A stretch of DNA of 64,000 bases from Thermoflexaceae bacterium (GTDB lineage Bacteria > Chloroflexota > Dehalococcoidia > Tepidiformales > Tepidiformaceae), in contig JABTUD010000002.1 in assembly GCA_015075555.1 (NCBI GenBank), positions 1 through 64,000 on the forward strand, given 5' to 3'. The notes beneath the pieces were generated by a model. That model was not told the DNA's origin. It saw only the letters and a list, made by a program, of their open reading frames with translations, and made no database searches. Shown here in pieces: positions 32,955 through 42,279 of the stretch. Within the stretch, counting starts at the first letter, position 1. Each line of letters starts with the position of its first letter. Made by a program: the position numbers and the translations under genes.

Positions 32955-34268
32955 CTACAGGCAGAACAGCTTCCCGGCCTCCCGGCGAAGCTCAGCTCGG
33001 AAGTCCGGATGCGCAACCGAAATGAGCTCCTCGCTGCGCTGGCGCAGGGTCTTGCCACCAACGTGAGCGATGCCGTGCTCGGTGACCACGTAGTCCACGA
33101 AAGTGCGCGGCACAGTAACCGAGGTGCCGGCGGCCAGCATGGGCAGGATGCGCGAATGGAGCTCACCGTTCACGGTGGATACCGATGGCAGAGCGATTAT
33201 CGAGCGTCCCCCCTCGCTGTAGGAGGCGGCGATGGCGAACGTTGTCTGACCACCGGGGCCGCTGTAGATACGGCCATTGAGCATCTCGGCTGTGATCTGG
33301 GCCGTCAGGTCCACCTGGAGGGCGTTGTTGATGGCAACGAAGTTCGTCTCGCGCACCAGCATCCGCAGATCGTCGGTGTGGCAGAAGTCCCAGAGCTCTA
33401 TCTTCGGGTGGAAGTGCGCGCGGGCCGCCTCTTCGTCGGGGATCTGCGCGAAAGCGGACCCGACGACCTTGCCCGGCGCCACGTCCTTGTAGCGCCCCGT
33501 CACCACCCCCTGGTCCACCAGGTCGATGATTCCCCCGGGGATGATCTCCGTCTGGATGCCGAGGTCATGATGGTCGGCAAGGTACACGGCAAGGGCCGCA
33601 GTAACGTCGCCGAAGCCGATCTGGAGCGTGTCCCGGTCGTGCACGAGCTCGGTGGCGATGAGAGTGCCGATCACCTCGGTCGCCAGCACAACCTCATCGG
33701 TGCGCGGGGGAACCGGGAGCGGCTGGTCCTGGCCGGGGTCGTGCTCGATGAGGGCCGCCACCTCGGACATGTGGATGTAGTTCTCGCCAAAGGTGCGAAT
33801 GAGCCGGTCATCGACTTCGCAGATGATCTTCTTGCCGACGTCGAGCGCGGTCCGGTTCGCCCAGAGGGCTGTGCCCATGCTCAGATAGCCGTTTTCGTCG
33901 GGGGCCGATGTCTTCACGCAGACAACGTCGAACGGGCCAATTGCGGCCTGAACGGACGATTGACGGAAATTGCCAAGCGGCATGTAGTCGCCCATGCCCG
34001 CGGCAATCTGGTTGCGGTCGGCCGGTGTGGTGAAGCAGGTCACCAGGTGGAAGGCCTCCTGCGTGTCGGGGAGCGACCAGACGAAGGGCGACACGTAGTG
34101 GTGCACCTCGACGGCCTTCAGCTCGCCTTTCCTCGCCAGCAGGGCATACGAGAAGGTGTTGGGGCAGCTCGTGGCCATCCCCAGCCAGATGCGGTCGCCC
34201 GATTTCACCAACCGGGCCGCGCTCTCCGGCGACATGAGCCGGTCGGCGTAGCGTTCTTGCCAGTTCAA
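32955..34268 (-). CDS. Acetyl-CoA hydrolase/4-hydroxybutyrate CoA-transferase family
   Basis: The 437-residue family I-type CoA-transferase has the pattern KSGDRIWLG, SLPDTQEAFHLV, IGFGDVTAALA, FVAINNALQVDLTAQ and GPGGQTTFAIAA, plus VTEHGIAHVGGKTLRQR near the end. These match the Cat1/4-hydroxybutyrate CoA-transferase and acetyl-CoA hydrolase group, which moves CoA between acetyl-CoA and small carboxylates. The TTG start at 34268 is chosen because GGAGG lies about 7 bases upstream and the sequence NWQERYADRL follows. An ATG start upstream lacks such a site. Convergent with Sir2. Confidence 0.88.
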   Translation of the reverse strand: MNWQERYADRLMSPESAARLVKSGDRIWLGMATSCPNTFSYALLARKGELKAVEVHHYVSPFVWSLPDTQEAFHLVTCFTTPADRNQIAAGMGDYMPLGNFRQSSVQAAIGPFDVVCVKTSAPDENGYLSMGTALWANRTALDVGKKIICEVDDRLIRTFGENYIHMSEVAALIEHDPGQDQPLPVPPRTDEVVLATEVIGTLIATELVHDRDTLQIGFGDVTAALAVYLADHHDLGIQTEIIPGGIIDLVDQGVVTGRYKDVAPGKVVGSAFAQIPDEEAARAHFHPKIELWDFCHTDDLRMLVRETNFVAINNALQVDLTAQITAEMLNGRIYSGPGGQTTFAIAASYSEGGRSIIALPSVSTVNGELHSRILPMLAAGTSVTVPRTFVDYVVTEHGIAHVGGKTLRQRSEELISVAHPDFRAELRREAGKLFCL

Positions 34269-34364
34269 GTTGGTCCCTCCCTGCTTGCGTCGCGGTCGCG
34301 CCATTCTATGTCGCAGACAAGCAGGCTGCACACGCTTACCCGGAGCGGGTGGAGCCGGGAGCTC

Positions 34365-34880
34365 CTACCTGCAGTCCAGGATCAGCTTGCCATCGAGTGT
34401 GACGGAATCCCCCGCGGCATTGGTCACCTTGAGGCCGTTGAAACTGATGGTCCCGGACGCGCCCAGCGGGCTCGCGGGGTGGGCCTTTGTTTCGAAGCTT
34501 GCCTCAGCGCCCCTCAGAGTCCCGGAGAGCTTGCCGCTGCCCAGCACGGTTTCTCCCTTGACCCCGGTCGTGGGTGACGCCTTCTGTGCCGTGATCGAGA
34601 TGTAGGTGTCGTTGCCGTCCGACATTGTTATCTCTACCCGCACAGGTGAGCAGATCAAGGCAAGGTCCTTGTTCCAGGTGAATGTCCCGCTCAGCTTGCC
34701 GCTGAGCTGGACTTGCCCGGTTATTGGACTTCCCCCCGCCGGGGCGCCATTGTTCCGCGGCGAACCCGAGACGGCGGGCGTGGTCGAGCCGGCGCCGTCC
34801 GAATCGTCGTTGCCACAGGACGTGGCGACCGTCAGCAGGCCAGGAACCACAAGTAGCAGTGAGACAGCCAATCGCAGCAT
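34365..34880 (-). CDS. Predicted lipoprotein, unknown function
   Basis: The 171-residue protein has a lipoprotein signal (MLRLAVSLLLVVPGLLTVATSCG, lipobox TSCG with Cys22), a polar linker rich in Ser, Gly and Pro, then a beta-rich domain. Phrases such as GQVQLSGKLSGTFTW and GSGKLSGTLRGAEASF recur, suggesting an all-beta fold. The open frame extends far upstream over the enoyl-CoA hydratase, but only this ATG gives the signal. Function unknown; similar small lipoproteins appear elsewhere in this window. Confidence 0.75.
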   Translation of the reverse strand: MLRLAVSLLLVVPGLLTVATSCGNDDSDGAGSTTPAVSGSPRNNGAPAGGSPITGQVQLSGKLSGTFTWNKDLALICSPVRVEITMSDGNDTYISITAQKASPTTGVKGETVLGSGKLSGTLRGAEASFETKAHPASPLGASGTISFNGLKVTNAAGDSVTLDGKLILDCR

Positions 34881-35040
34881 TACAGCGCTCCGTGATGCAA
34901 GAGTTCCGCATATACGTATACTCCGCGCGTCAAGACCCACGCCGCGCCGGCTGGCCGGGGGGCAGCCGGTGAGGCACTGCCGCGCTACAATCTGGCACCA
35001 TTGGGCCTCGATGGCACAACGTGAGAATGGAGCAGCCGCA

Positions 35041-35802
35041 GTGAGCACGATCCTCGTCGAAACCGCTGGCCCCGTAATGACCGTAACGCTGAATCGCCCG
35101 GAGAAGCGGAACGCCCTCGACACGGGGATGTTGAAGGCGATCAAGGAAGCGTTCGATGCACCACCCGGGCCCGGGGTGCGCGTTGCCGTTGTGCGCGCAA
35201 AGGGGCAGGGTTTCTGCTCCGGCCTCGACCTGCGCGAGCTCACGGAGGGTGGCGGCGTGCGCGGGGCGCCCTCCGTGGAAGATGCCTTCCACTCGGTCCA
35301 GGAGTACCCGCTGCCTGTGGTCGCTGTGGTCCAGGGCGATGCCATCGCAGGAGGGAACGAGCTCGCCCTGCATTGCGACCTGGTCGTTGCTTCGAAGCGG
35401 GCGCGGTTCGGGATGTCGCTGGCGCAGATCGGGCTGGCACCGCCGTGGGAGCTTTCCTGCAAGCTCCTCGAAGTTGGGGGGCCGGTAGCCGCGCGCGAAG
35501 TGCTGTTCCTCGGCGACCCCCTGCCCGCAGAGCGAATGCACGCGCTCGGGATCGTATCGTTCCTTGCCGAGCCTGAGGAGCTTGAGGAAGTGGCGCAGAA
35601 GGTCATTGGACGGCTGGCAGCGAACGCGCCCCTCTCACTGCGGACAATGAAGGCGGCGCTGCTCAGGGGCATGAGCTACCGCCTGAGCATTGCCCACGCC
35701 GATATCGATGGACTGGTGGCGGCTGCCCGGCGCAGCGCCGACGCGCAGGAGGGGATCACGGCGAGGCTCGAACGCCGGCCCGCAGTATTCCGGGGCGAAT
35801 GA
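35041..35802 (+). CDS. Enoyl-CoA hydratase/isomerase family protein
   Basis: The 253-residue crotonase-fold protein has TVTLNRPEKRNALDTGM, the oxyanion-hole segments GQGFCSGLDLREL and GDAIAGGNELALHCDLVVAS, and FGMSLAQIGLAPPW. It likely acts in beta-oxidation or related acyl-CoA conversion. The usual hydratase glutamate pair is not obvious, so isomerase or other crotonase activity is possible. GTG at 35041 has GGAG nine bases upstream; ATG at 35011 is the alternative. A TACAAT box lies further upstream at about 34985. Confidence 0.88.
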   Translation: MSTILVETAGPVMTVTLNRPEKRNALDTGMLKAIKEAFDAPPGPGVRVAVVRAKGQGFCSGLDLRELTEGGGVRGAPSVEDAFHSVQEYPLPVVAVVQGDAIAGGNELALHCDLVVASKRARFGMSLAQIGLAPPWELSCKLLEVGGPVAAREVLFLGDPLPAERMHALGIVSFLAEPEELEEVAQKVIGRLAANAPLSLRTMKAALLRGMSYRLSIAHADIDGLVAAARRSADAQEGITARLERRPAVFRGE

Positions 35803-35831
35803 GTGTCATTGCGACGCGGGCGGGGCAACCG

Positions 35832-35837
35832 TAGACT
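35832..35837 (+). promoter_or_regulatory. Putative -10 box (TAGACT), leaderless
   Basis: TAGACT ends 6 bases before the ATG at 35844, the same arrangement as at 22111. Confidence 0.45.
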
Positions 35838-35843
35838 CCGGCC

Positions 35844-36170
35844 ATGCAATTGAGGCTCAGCAAGCCCTGGCGCGCGCTCACCGGTGAAGAGGTGGCGCAT
35901 CTGCCGGGGTACCTCGGCGTGTATGAGCTTGCCGATGAGACCGGGCAGGTGCTCTACGTCGGCTACGCGGGGGGAAACTCGCTCTTCGGACTGCGAAGTG
36001 CGCTGCAGGGACACCTGGGCGCCCCGGGTGTTGCTAGGTTCCGCTTCGAAGTGAATACGCAGTACATGAGCCGCTACCACGAACTGCTGATGCTCCATGC
36101 ACGCGACCACGGCGACATCCCCGCGATGAACCGCTCCAACCGGCCGCGGCGGCGCAGCCCCGTCGGCTGA
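35844..36170 (+). CDS. Small GIY-YIG-like protein
   Basis: The 108-residue protein contains GYLGVYELADETGQVLYVGYAGGNSLFGLRSALQGHL (in pattern), a GIY-YIG-like core with VY and YVG strands followed by an arginine helix. A conserved Glu is plausible in YHELLMLH. This fold occurs in nucleases, but the small size and altered GIY motif (GVY/YVG) leave activity open. It is followed by 27 bases and the acyl-CoA dehydrogenase. No mobile element is adjacent. Confidence 0.6.
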   Translation: MQLRLSKPWRALTGEEVAHLPGYLGVYELADETGQVLYVGYAGGNSLFGLRSALQGHLGAPGVARFRFEVNTQYMSRYHELLMLHARDHGDIPAMNRSNRPRRRSPVG

Positions 36171-36197
36171 ACCCTAACCTGAACGCGAGGCGAACCG

Positions 36198-37364
36198 GTG
36201 GACCTTGAGCTTTCCGACGAGCAACGCCTGATTGTCGACACCGTTCGGCGGTTCGTTCGCGACGAGATCGTTCCCCTCGAAGCAGACCTCGACCCCGACG
36301 CCAGCGAGCTGGAGCAGGCCGATTACGAGCGGTTGGTGGCGCAGACAAAGGAGATGGGCTTCTACGGGCTCGATATCCCGGAGGAGTACGGCGGCCCCGG
36401 GATCGGGACCACCACGCGCACGCTCATGGCAATCGAAATGGCCCAGCACCGCGCCGGGCTCTATGCGCCCTGCTACGGCGTCTTCGGGGGGGCGGGCCTG
36501 GCGCAGCTCTACGAGGCGAACGAGGACCAGAAGCAGCGCTACCTCTACCCGACGCTTCGCGGCGAGATGCACGGCTTCTTCGGCCTGACCGAGCCTTCTG
36601 GTGGCAGCGACCCCGCACGGGCAATCCAGACGAGCGCCGTCAGGGACGGCGACGACTGGGTACTGAATGGCGCCAAGATCTTCATCAGCGGGGCCGACAC
36701 CGCCGACTTCGGCATCGTCTTCGCCCGCACCGATGCCGCCAGGGGCCGCGAGGGCATTACCTGCTTCATCGTCGATACCGGCATGCCCGGGTTCCACGTC
36801 CGCCGGGTGGTGCACACGCTTCGCTCGACGCACTACGCCACCGAGCTGCAGTTCGACAACCTGCGCGTGCCGGCAGCCAATGTGCTGGGCGAGGTGAATC
36901 GCGGGTTCGCCATCGCCAACGACCGGCTCACGCGCCAGCGCATCCCCTATGCGGCCGGGTGCATCGGCGTGGCCGTTAAGGCGCAAGAGATGGCGATAGC
37001 CTATTCGAAGCAGCGAGAGACGTTTGGGGACCTGCTCGCCAACCGCCAGGCGATCCAGTGGATGATCGTCGACAACGAGATCGATATCCGAACCAGCCGG
37101 TGGCTTACGCTCCACGCTGCCGACCTCGCCGACGGCAACAGGCCGTTCCGAACCGAGGCGGCCATGGCGAAGCTCGTCGCCAGCGAGGCCGGGGGCCGCG
37201 TTGTAGACCGGGCCATGCAGATCCACGGTGGCTATGGCATGACGAAGGACCTGCCCCTGGAGCGCTGGTACCGCGAGATTCGCATCCGCCGCATCGGCGA
37301 GGGGCCAAGCGAAGTGCAACGGCACATTATGGCCCGCGACCTGCTGGGCAGCTCATTCCACTAG
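36198..37364 (+). CDS. Acyl-CoA dehydrogenase
   Basis: The 388-residue flavoprotein oxidises acyl-CoA at the alpha-beta bond. Hallmarks: YGLDIPEEYGGPG, GFFGLTEPSGGSDP, WVLNGAKIFISGA, YSKQRETFGDLLANRQAIQ, QIHGGYGMTKDLPLERWYREI and IGEGPSEVQRHI with the likely catalytic Glu. Chain-length specificity is unknown. It has a GTG start. The 10-mer CTAACCTGAA upstream also occurs upstream of the helicase gene (about 28187), perhaps a promoter element. Confidence 0.93.
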   Translation: MDLELSDEQRLIVDTVRRFVRDEIVPLEADLDPDASELEQADYERLVAQTKEMGFYGLDIPEEYGGPGIGTTTRTLMAIEMAQHRAGLYAPCYGVFGGAGLAQLYEANEDQKQRYLYPTLRGEMHGFFGLTEPSGGSDPARAIQTSAVRDGDDWVLNGAKIFISGADTADFGIVFARTDAARGREGITCFIVDTGMPGFHVRRVVHTLRSTHYATELQFDNLRVPAANVLGEVNRGFAIANDRLTRQRIPYAAGCIGVAVKAQEMAIAYSKQRETFGDLLANRQAIQWMIVDNEIDIRTSRWLTLHAADLADGNRPFRTEAAMAKLVASEAGGRVVDRAMQIHGGYGMTKDLPLERWYREIRIRRIGEGPSEVQRHIMARDLLGSSFH

Positions 37365-37516
37365 GTCGCAGGCTTGACCGGCAGGCTACGATTCTGGTGT
37401 GCAGCCACGGGAAAAACGGCCGGGCGCCCCTGCTTGCCGGGCCGCTTGGGCCTCGCGGACCACGGGCCTTCCCCGCAGGCTGCACAGGGCACCGAGCACG
37501 CAAGAGGAGGGTCCCG

Positions 37517-37870
37517 ATGGCTGAACGGCCCATACCGGTAGGCAACTATGAGCTCTTGGAGGATTTCGAGAGCCCGGCGGCAACCGTGCGCGTCCTGCGC
37601 ATGGCACGGACCGGGCAGGCCGTTGAACTGCACGTACATGAGCGGTCCGCGCAGATCTACGTCGCCCTGCAGGGACGCGTGCGTATCGAAATCGATGGCC
37701 GCGTTGCGGAGATCGAGCCCTTCCACGCTGCCAGCGTCCCGGCCGGGGCCGTGCATGGCGCTGCACCCGTGGGCGATGGCGCCATCCTGATGAACATCTC
37801 GGTTCCACCGCTCAGGGCCGACGACCAGGTCCCCGTGCCGAGGTATGAGCCCACCCGGGATGCCGGGTAG
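37517..37870 (+). CDS. Cupin-domain protein
   Basis: The 117-residue single-domain cupin has VELHVHERSAQIYVALQGRVRIEIDG and later PAGAVHGAAPVG, giving His, His, Glu-like and His metal-ligand positions typical of cupin motifs 1 and 2 (the Glu position is Gln in SAQIY). GAGGAGGG precedes the ATG. It heads a forward pair with the kinase/ATPase gene, whose start lies 26 bases after its stop. Function unknown. Confidence 0.8.
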   Translation: MAERPIPVGNYELLEDFESPAATVRVLRMARTGQAVELHVHERSAQIYVALQGRVRIEIDGRVAEIEPFHAASVPAGAVHGAAPVGDGAILMNISVPPLRADDQVPVPRYEPTRDAG

Positions 37871-37895
37871 CCTCCGCCACGAGGAGGCAGGCGCG

Positions 37896-39482
37896 ATGAG
37901 TTCGCCCACTGCCACCGCCACACAGCCACCGCTGGCCCTGCTGGAGGCGCTGCGGGAGCCCGCTTTCTACGGGGTGGCCGGTCCGGTCGAGGTGAGGGAA
38001 ACGCACGCCTCACTGGTCTTCCTGGCCGGAGAGCATGTGTACAAGCTGAAGAAGCCCGTCTCGTTCGGGTTTCTTGACTACTCTACGCCCGCAAGGCGGC
38101 GGCTGATGTGCCGGCGCGAGGTGGAGCTGAACCGGCGGCTGGCGCCCGGCGTCTATCTCGGGGTGGTCCCGGTCAAACAGCACCCAGGGGGCTTCGCGCT
38201 CGGTGGCGCCGGCCGAACCGTCGACTACCTCGTTCACATGCGCCGCCTCGACGATACCGCCTCTCTTGCTGCGATGATCGAGCGGGGAGGAGCGACCGAG
38301 GACCTGGTCCGGCGCACCGCCCGGGAGATAGCGGAGTTCCACGGCAAAGCAGAGCGTGGGACCCGGATAGATGCCTTTGGGCGACCTGCGGCGATCGCCC
38401 GGAACCACGCCGAACACTTCGCCCAGGTCCGCCCCTTCGTTGGGGTGGCAATCTCCGAGGCAACTTTCGCGGAGATCAGCACTGCCGCCCACAGGTTCAT
38501 CAGGGAGGAACGTGCAACCCTCCTTGCCCGCGTTGCCGGGGGACACATCCGCGACGGCCATGGCGATATCCGGGCCGAGCACGTCTACCTGCAGGATGGG
38601 ATTGCCATCATCGACTGCATTGAGTTCAACCGGCGATTTCGCTATGCCGACACAGCGGCGGACCTTGCCTTCCTCTCGATGGATCTTACCGCGCTGGGAG
38701 TTCCCGGCCTTGCGCGCGCACTGGTGGATGAGTACCAGCGCGCAAGCAACGATGACGTCGGTCCCGTGCTCAGCTTTTACAGTAGCTACAGGGCCTTTAC
38801 CCGGGGGAAAGTCGCCTGCCTGAAGTGGGCCCGGCCGGGGCGCGCCGATGGAGCGCGCGAGACCGCGCTCGCCGAGGCGCGCCGCTTCTTCCATCTCTCC
38901 CTGAAGTACGCCCGCGGCGACACGCGCCCTGTCCTCATGCTCATGGCCGGGCTAACGGGGACCGGGAAGTCGACCCTGGCGGCAGCGCTTCGGGCCGTCC
39001 TCCCGGCACAGGTGATCACCGCGGACGAGGTTCGGAAGCGAATCGCGGGCGTGCCCGCGGGGGCTCATAGGAATGACCCCCTCGACAGCGGGCTTTACAG
39101 CCACACGATGAACAAGCAGGTTTACGATGCGCTCCTTTCCGCGGCCGAGGATGCCCTCCGGCTCGGCCAGGATGTCATCCTGGATGCGACCTACCGCCGC
39201 AGGGCAGACCGCGAGGCGGCGCGATCGCTGGCCGGGCGCATTGGCGCCGCCTTCAATGCCGTGGAATGCCTGGCCCCGGAGGCGGTCGTCCGGGAGCGCA
39301 TAGATCGGAGGCTCACGGAAGGGTCCGTCTGGTCGGACGGCCGATGGGAGGTATATCTCCAACAGCGGGCCGCATTTGAACCGCTGGATGAGCTCCCGGC
39401 CCGCGAACGCATCGCCGTTGACGCAGCCCTGCCCATCTTCGGCCAGGTCGGGCGGGTGCTGGAGCACATCGAGCACGGGTAA
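37896..39482 (+). CDS. APH-like kinase fused to P-loop kinase domain
   Basis: The 528-residue protein has an aminoglycoside-phosphotransferase-like N-terminal half and a P-loop C-terminal half. Visible in the first are KLKKPVSFGF, HGDIRAEHVYL as the HxDxxxxH-like catalytic loop, and IDCIEFNRRFRYAD. In the second are GLTGTGKSTLA near residue 350 and TADEVRKRIAG, with LDATYRRRADREAAR. This two-domain architecture is widely distributed, and its substrate is unknown. GAGGAGG precedes the ATG at 37896. The adjacent hydrolase and phosphoribosyltransferase genes on the other strand suggest a shared theme. Confidence 0.85.
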   Translation: MSSPTATATQPPLALLEALREPAFYGVAGPVEVRETHASLVFLAGEHVYKLKKPVSFGFLDYSTPARRRLMCRREVELNRRLAPGVYLGVVPVKQHPGGFALGGAGRTVDYLVHMRRLDDTASLAAMIERGGATEDLVRRTAREIAEFHGKAERGTRIDAFGRPAAIARNHAEHFAQVRPFVGVAISEATFAEISTAAHRFIREERATLLARVAGGHIRDGHGDIRAEHVYLQDGIAIIDCIEFNRRFRYADTAADLAFLSMDLTALGVPGLARALVDEYQRASNDDVGPVLSFYSSYRAFTRGKVACLKWARPGRADGARETALAEARRFFHLSLKYARGDTRPVLMLMAGLTGTGKSTLAAALRAVLPAQVITADEVRKRIAGVPAGAHRNDPLDSGLYSHTMNKQVYDALLSAAEDALRLGQDVILDATYRRRADREAARSLAGRIGAAFNAVECLAPEAVVRERIDRRLTEGSVWSDGRWEVYLQQRAAFEPLDELPARERIAVDAALPIFGQVGRVLEHIEHG

Positions 39483-39491
39483 TAAGCCGGT

Positions 39492-40133
39492 TCAGCGCCC
39501 CGCCAGCGCCCCGGCCGGGTGGAGATGCATCGCGAACCAATCGACCGTGGCGCTGCTGGCGTGCTCAAGGGCGCCCGGTTCTTCAAACAGGTGCCCTGCA
39601 CCCTGGACAACTTCGAGCCTCACCGTGCGCACATCCTCGGCCGCAGCCTGCACCCCCCAGAGCAACGGGTCGGCCGAGCCAATGATCACGAGCGTGGGAA
39701 CGCGGATGTTGCGCAATTCACCCGCCATGACTGGAGGGGCGCGGAGGACCATCGCGGCAGGCTCGATGCCTCCCGTGGCGAGGGCCTCCAACGCCAGTAC
39801 CCCGCCCAGGCTTGAGCCGGCGACCCCAATGGAGCGCGGGTCAAGTTCTGGTTGTGAGCGGGCCCAGCCGAATGCAGCAGTCACATCGGCCGCAGAACCG
39901 GCGCACCCGGTGGGGTCGGGGTCGGATTGACCGTGACCACTGAGGTCAAAAAGCAGGGCGGCGATTCCGTGACCGATGAGGCGCTCGGCGATGACGACGT
40001 TGCGCGGCGAATCGCGGTCGCTTCCCAGTCCATGGACGAAGAGCACGCAGGGGAACGGGCCCTTCTGCTCCGGGGTGACAAGGCGGCCCGCAAGCCGGAG
40101 GTCCCCTCGAGGAATGACGGCATCACGTCTCAT
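39492..40133 (-). CDS. Alpha/beta hydrolase, dienelactone hydrolase-like
   Basis: The 213-residue hydrolase has CVLFVHGLGSDRDSPRN, FDLSGHGQSD, nucleophile GSSLGGVLALEAL, GSADPLL and the final histidine in QGAGHLFEEP. The catalytic triad is complete. Its ATG overlaps the stop of the phosphoribosyltransferase gene by 4 bases (ATGA), so the two are translationally coupled. The pairing of these two families occurs in other bacteria, but the reaction is not known. Confidence 0.88.
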   Translation of the reverse strand: MRRDAVIPRGDLRLAGRLVTPEQKGPFPCVLFVHGLGSDRDSPRNVVIAERLIGHGIAALLFDLSGHGQSDPDPTGCAGSAADVTAAFGWARSQPELDPRSIGVAGSSLGGVLALEALATGGIEPAAMVLRAPPVMAGELRNIRVPTLVIIGSADPLLWGVQAAAEDVRTVRLEVVQGAGHLFEEPGALEHASSATVDWFAMHLHPAGALAGR

Positions 40134-40780
40134 CCCGGTACCGTCCCCTTCTCGAACTCCTCCAGGCAGCGCCGCACCTCGGCGTCACCGGCGGGGTGAA
40201 AGTCAACGTAGAACTGCCCAATGGCGTAGAAATCCTCCACGATATTGGGACAGATAACCTGGTCAGCTTCCCGGGTCATGCGGTCAAGGGACTCTGGTGG
40301 CGCAACGGGTACGGCCAGGATCACCCGCCGCGCACCGGCTGCTTTCATGGCCCGGATGGCAGCGAGCGCCGTGGCGCCGGTGGCGAGGCCATCATCTACA
40401 ACCACGACCGTTCGTCCGGAAGCAGAAGGGCGCCGGTGGCCGTCGAAGGCCTCCTCGCGGTGGCGCGCCTCGGCCGCCTGGACCTGCATCTCCTGCTCCA
40501 GGTAGCCCGCATCTGCGCCAACGGCACGCGCAAGCTCCTCGTTCACCCACGCCGTGCCATCGGCGGTGATTGCCCCGATGGCGAGCTCCGGCTGATGGGG
40601 GGCGCGCAGCTTACGCGCCACCACAACGCCCAGGTCTCCACCGAGTTCGCGAGCCACCGTGGCTGCAACGATCACGCCGCCCCGCGGGATACCGAGCACA
40701 AGGGGGTGCTCCAGCAGCAGCGGCCGCAGGGCCCGGGCGAGCTGGCGCCCCGCGTCATCTCGGTTACGGAACAGCGTCAT
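40130..40780 (-). CDS. Phosphoribosyltransferase-fold protein
   Basis: The 216-residue protein has a type I phosphoribosyltransferase core: LVLGIPRGGVIVAATVAREL, DLGVVVARKLRAPHQPELAIGAI, and the PRPP loop VVVVDDGLATGATALAAIRA. There is no evident purine or pyrimidine specificity signature, so substrate is unknown. It is the first gene of the pair with the hydrolase and is presumably transcribed from within the 110-base gap upstream. Confidence 0.88.
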   Translation of the reverse strand: MTLFRNRDDAGRQLARALRPLLLEHPLVLGIPRGGVIVAATVARELGGDLGVVVARKLRAPHQPELAIGAITADGTAWVNEELARAVGADAGYLEQEMQVQAAEARHREEAFDGHRRPSASGRTVVVVDDGLATGATALAAIRAMKAAGARRVILAVPVAPPESLDRMTREADQVICPNIVEDFYAIGQFYVDFHPAGDAEVRRCLEEFEKGTVPG

Positions 40781-40853
40781 GGCCTGCCTCCTTTCGAGGC
40801 TGGCTGCCTCATGGTGACATTAGGGAAATGCCACCCGTGGGCGTCACGGCCAA

Positions 40854-40875
40854 TGGTGCCCCGATTATGGCACCA
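40854..40875 (-). terminator. Short hairpin after CoA-transferase
   Basis: TGGTGCC (40854-40860) and GGCACCA (40869-40875) form a 7-base stem 17 bases downstream of the CoA-transferase stop on the reverse strand. No T-run, so termination is uncertain. Confidence 0.35.
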
Positions 40876-40891
40876 AACGAACGTCCCGTGG

Positions 40892-42166
40892 CTACCTGAT
40901 CACACCCGACCTTCGCAAGTGGTCGACCTCTTCCGGCGTGAAACCAGCCTGCATGAGGACGGAATCGGTGTTGCCGCCGAGCACGGGGCTCGGCCCCTGG
41001 GGCGCGAGCGGGGTATCCGACATCTGGAAAGGGGGCCCGACCATGCGCATGTGGCCGAGGAGCTCGTGATCGAGCTCGGCCACGAGGCCGTTCTCAATCG
41101 TCTGCGGATGGTCAAACAACTCTTCAATGAAGTGGAGCGCGCCCGCTGGCACTCCGTACGCTTCCAAGGTCTGGGCCCATTCTTCGGTCGTCCGGGTCAT
41201 GAACACCGCCTCGGCCTCGGCCACCAGGCGGGGGCCCTCTTCGCCCCAGCCTTCGGGCATGGGATCGAAGCCGCCATCGGGCCTGAAGCGCGAGTCCTTG
41301 AGACCGGTAGCTGCGAGCACCTTCAGCCGCAGAGCGTTGCTCAGGGCGCCAATCGCAATGAAGCCGTCGGCAGTCTGATAGACGCGGTAGTAGATGTTGC
41401 CAGCAACAACCGGGCGGAAGCGATTGTGGACCTGCACCTGTTCGAGGAACGACTGGCGATCGTGCCGGGCCTGGTGGAGGTGGTGCTGCATCTGGGGCAG
41501 AGTCTCACCGTCCCAGGCATCGATGAACGTGAACTGCGAGGTCTGCATGGCGATTGCCGTGCCCATGAGCGTGCTGTCGATGCGCTGGCCCCTGCCCGTC
41601 TTCTCGCGAGCGTAGAGGGCGGCGCTGATGCTGTTCGCCATCTGGATGCCGGTGGCGAAGTCCGCGACGGCGGGATAGATGTAGGTAGGGACGTCACCCG
41701 ACATCTTCGCCTCGCCGGCCATCAGGCCCGTCATCGCCTGGACGACAATGTCGTAGCCGCCGCGTCGCGCCAGGGGGCCCTTGCGGCCAAAGGCCGTGTT
41801 CTCGCAGTAGATGAGGCGTGGGTTGATCTTGCTGAGGGTGTCGTAGTCGATCTTCAGTTGCTCGGCGACGCCGGGGCGGTAGTTGATGACGACCACGTCG
41901 GTGTCCTTCACCAGCCGGTGAATGGCCGCCTGGGCCTCCGGCCGGGACATGTCCATCGCGACGCCCTTCTTGCCGCGGTTGAGGCTGGCAAAGACGCGTG
42001 ATTCCTTGGGCACGAGCTCGACCATCAGGCGCCAGGGCTCACCTTCGAGCGGCTCGAACTTGACCACATCTGCCCCCATATCGGATAGCAACATGCAGCA
42101 GAACGGACCGGCGATGATCTGAGTGAATTCCAGGACCCTGACGCCAGCGAGCGGACCGGATGCCAT
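40892..42166 (-). CDS. Family III (CaiB/BaiF) CoA-transferase
   Basis: The 424-residue protein starts GPLAGVRVLEFTQIIAGPFCCMLLSDMGADVVKFE and contains NYRPGVAEQL, NPRLIYCENTAFG, GYDIVVQAMTGLMAG and the catalytic-Asp region AVADFATGIQMANSI. It is a normal-length member with all main features. The ATG at 42166 is selected because it directly precedes the family start and follows GGGGGCAAGC. It stands apart from the acyl-CoA genes. Substrate unknown. Confidence 0.9.
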   Translation of the reverse strand: MASGPLAGVRVLEFTQIIAGPFCCMLLSDMGADVVKFEPLEGEPWRLMVELVPKESRVFASLNRGKKGVAMDMSRPEAQAAIHRLVKDTDVVVINYRPGVAEQLKIDYDTLSKINPRLIYCENTAFGRKGPLARRGGYDIVVQAMTGLMAGEAKMSGDVPTYIYPAVADFATGIQMANSISAALYAREKTGRGQRIDSTLMGTAIAMQTSQFTFIDAWDGETLPQMQHHLHQARHDRQSFLEQVQVHNRFRPVVAGNIYYRVYQTADGFIAIGALSNALRLKVLAATGLKDSRFRPDGGFDPMPEGWGEEGPRLVAEAEAVFMTRTTEEWAQTLEAYGVPAGALHFIEELFDHPQTIENGLVAELDHELLGHMRMVGPPFQMSDTPLAPQGPSPVLGGNTDSVLMQAGFTPEEVDHLRRSGVIR

Positions 42167-42279
42167 GCTTGCCCCCATTCCCAACGCGAAGAAGTGGGGA
42201 AATTCTAACGTGAACGTGAGGTTATCGCGCCAGCACGGCATCCGTCCGCGCCGTAAGCTCATGCACAGGGGGAACTACC

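Noticed and set aside
32550-34577. Forward open frame of 675 codons across Sir2 and the CoA-transferase
   Set aside because: It is out of frame with Sir2 and antisense to the CoA-transferase; the translation has no recognisable features.
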